In this document: positions 6,358 to 7,537 of the stretch, piece by piece | How the letters are laid out: every line of letters starts with the position of its first letter | Numbering within the stretch: position 1 is the stretch's first letter | Source: JBDSTZ01 sp039927975 | GTDB taxonomy: Bacteria; Pseudomonadota; Gammaproteobacteria; Burkholderiales; Burkholderiaceae_D | Assembly: GCA_039927975.1 (NCBI GenBank) | Contig: JBDSTZ010000339.1 | Span: 1 to 7,537 of the forward strand | Reading direction: 5' to 3' | DNA length: 7,537 bases | Notes under the pieces: generated by a model | The model's input: the letters and a program-made list of their open reading frames with translations, nothing else | Database searches by the model: none | Told to the model about the DNA's origin: nothing | Translations under genes and position numbers: made by a program

Positions 6358-7038
6358 ATGCTGATCGCTCTCGCCGCCGCCGCGGCCATCAATGCCGCCG
6401 CGCCGGCCGCCTGCACCGACTGGGGCAAGCAGGGCAAGCAGCTGTACGCCGACGACTTTAGCGGCACGCTTGACCACTGGGTGCCGGAATTCGTCGCCAA
6501 GCCGGGTTCCGGCATCGCCATCGTCAACGGCAAGGCGGTGCTCGACGTCGCCAATGGCGCCACGCTGTGGTTCAAGCACGAGTTGTCGGGCAACTTGCTG
6601 ATCACCTACAAGCGCAAGGTGATCGTCGACGGCGGCAAGAACGACCGCCTGTCGGACTTCAACCACTTCTGGATGGCGACCGACCCCGGCAAGGCCAGCC
6701 TGTTCACCCGCGACGGCACCTTCGAACAATACGACAACCTGAGCCTGTACTACCTCGGCATGGGCGGCAACACCAACAAGACAACCCGCTTTCGCAAGTA
6801 CGGCGGCGGTGAACGGGCGCTGCTGACCGAGCTCAACGACACTGCCCACCTGCTGCGGCCGAACCACGAGTACGCCGTGCAAATCGCGGTCTACAAGGGC
6901 TGCACGCGGGTGCTGATCGACGGCGAGGAATACGTCAATTACCGCGATCCGGCGCCGCTCACGCATGGCTACTTCGGCTTTCGCACCACCTGGTCGCGCC
7001 AGGAAGTCGACGACTTCAAGATCTACCAGCTCGAATAA
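6358..7038 (+). CDS. Secreted DUF6250-like protein, probable beta-sandwich, function unknown
   Basis: The 226-residue protein resembles the DUF6250 family, small proteins often seen in carbohydrate-degradation loci. Features visible: a hydrophobic N-terminus (1-18, Ala-rich), NDRLSDFNHFWMATDP (95-110), YYLGMGGNTNKTTRFRKY (131-148) and a C-terminal GYFGFRTTWSRQEVDDFKIY (204-223). Alternating beta-strand patterns and the last motif suggest a concanavalin-like jelly-roll. The start is certain: an in-frame TAA lies 12 bases upstream and AAGGAG is well spaced. The export signal lacks any Lys or Arg before its hydrophobic core, and Cys19 follows AA, so a lipoprotein is possible but the lipobox is poor. 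It lies between the RG-I lyase and the GH105 gene. I infer a role on RG-I-derived sugars (lyase, hydrolase or binding); no catalytic residue can be assigned. Confidence 0.65.
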   Translation: MLIALAAAAAINAAAPAACTDWGKQGKQLYADDFSGTLDHWVPEFVAKPGSGIAIVNGKAVLDVANGATLWFKHELSGNLLITYKRKVIVDGGKNDRLSDFNHFWMATDPGKASLFTRDGTFEQYDNLSLYYLGMGGNTNKTTRFRKYGGGERALLTELNDTAHLLRPNHEYAVQIAVYKGCTRVLIDGEEYVNYRDPAPLTHGYFGFRTTWSRQEVDDFKIYQLE

Positions 7039-7056
7039 AAACTGAGACCAACCACG

Positions 7057-7537
7057 ATGACCCACACCATGAAAAAATCCCCTCGTCCGCTCCTCATCGC
7101 GACCTTGCTCGCCTGCCTGCTGCCTTTGTCGGCGTCGGCCCAGGAGCCGGCCAAGTTCAACGACGTAACGCAGCCGCTGCACGCCATGAAGGTGAACTAC
7201 CCGACACCGTATGGCGCCCCTGAAGTGGCCGACGTCACCAAGGTGCTCGACCGCGTCTTCAACTACCTCAACGCGGTCACGCCGGCCAAGGTGGTCGACG
7301 CCACCACCAAGGCTGAAATCACCGACTTTAGCAAGCTCAATGAAAACACCATCCTGGCGCCGGCCGACTTCCGCCTGACCAGCTACGAATGGGGCGTCAC
7401 CTACGCCGGCATGCTGGCGGTCGGCCAGGCCACCGGCGACAAGCGCTACACCCAGTACACCTTCGACCGCCTCAAGCTGTTCGCCGACCTGCTGCCGCAC
7501 TACCAGGCGGCGATGAAGGCCGATCCGAAGGCCAAGG
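7057..7537 (+). CDS. GH88/GH105-type unsaturated rhamnogalacturonyl hydrolase, N-terminal part (runs off the window)
   Basis: This open frame runs to the right edge, giving about 160 residues of a family usually near 370-420 long. A signal peptide (1-28, SASA-Q) precedes a helical domain with SYEWGVTYAGMLAVGQATGD (109-128) followed by KRYTQYTFDR, the recognisable N-terminal repeat of GH88/GH105 (YteR/YesR-like) alpha/alpha barrels. These enzymes remove the unsaturated uronic acid left by RG-I or pectin lyases, which fits the upstream PL26-type gene. The catalytic Asp region lies beyond the window, so activity cannot be checked. Two in-frame ATGs are possible, 7057 and 7069; the second gives a more typical MKK signal start but neither has a strong ribosome site (GAG at 7043-7045 is far from 7057). 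Gap to the previous gene is 18 bases with no terminator, so same operon. A Cys at 20 after LLA makes a lipoprotein a weak alternative. Confidence 0.8.
   Translation, partial: MTHTMKKSPRPLLIATLLACLLPLSASAQEPAKFNDVTQPLHAMKVNYPTPYGAPEVADVTKVLDRVFNYLNAVTPAKVVDATTKAEITDFSKLNENTILAPADFRLTSYEWGVTYAGMLAVGQATGDKRYTQYTFDRLKLFADLLPHYQAAMKADPKAK

Noticed and set aside
3631..7500. Minus-strand open frame of 1289 codons
   Set aside because: It is the exact in-register complement of three well-supported plus-strand genes, is rich in Arg, Ala, Gly and His, and shows no recognisable domain. Avoidance of TTA, CTA and TCA codons explains it.

Overview
The window is a compact, GC-rich bacterial locus for breaking down pectin, most likely the rhamnogalacturonan-I (RG-I) backbone. 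High GC, strongly GC-ending codons, several exported enzymes and an apparent TonB-type receptor tail point to a Gram-negative proteobacterium. An Oxalobacteraceae-like genome (Massilia/Duganella type) is my best guess, but that is inference; no rRNA or other marker gene is present.

Layout. Bases 1-74 hold the last codons of a plus-strand gene that looks like an outer-membrane beta-barrel, probably a TonB-dependent receptor. It converges on a minus-strand gene (220-1653) for a secreted oligogalacturonate lyase-family (PL22) beta-propeller protein. The 145 bp between them hold four GC-rich hairpins. The lyase gene is divergent from a plus-strand operon, and the 148 bp between them (1654-1801) is AT-rich and carries the likely promoters and operator-like inverted repeats. 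The operon runs to the window end: a lipoprotein with two tandem SGNH/CE12 rhamnogalacturonan acetylesterase domains (1802-3565); a large PcRGLX-like, PL26-type exo-rhamnogalacturonan lyase (3562-6348, ATGA overlap with the previous gene); a small secreted protein resembling DUF6250 (6358-7038); and the start of a GH88/GH105 unsaturated rhamnogalacturonyl hydrolase (7057 to beyond 7537).

How they may work together (inference from families and context). The CE12 domains remove acetyl groups from galacturonic acid, which lets the PL26-type lyase cut the rhamnose-galacturonate backbone by beta-elimination. The GH105 enzyme then releases the unsaturated uronic acid from the product ends. The PL22-type protein would cleave short galacturonate-containing oligomers, and the receptor would import oligosaccharides across the outer membrane. 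The DUF6250-like protein has no role I can name; its place between a lyase and an unsaturated-uronyl hydrolase suggests an RG-I-related carbohydrate activity. All five substantially covered proteins have N-terminal export signals, so the pathway appears to be periplasmic or surface-attached.

No tRNA, rRNA, CRISPR array, insertion sequence or phage feature was seen. The most interesting points are the double-headed esterase with non-standard block V residues, the DUF6250-like gene, and the two inverted repeats in and around the divergent promoter region.
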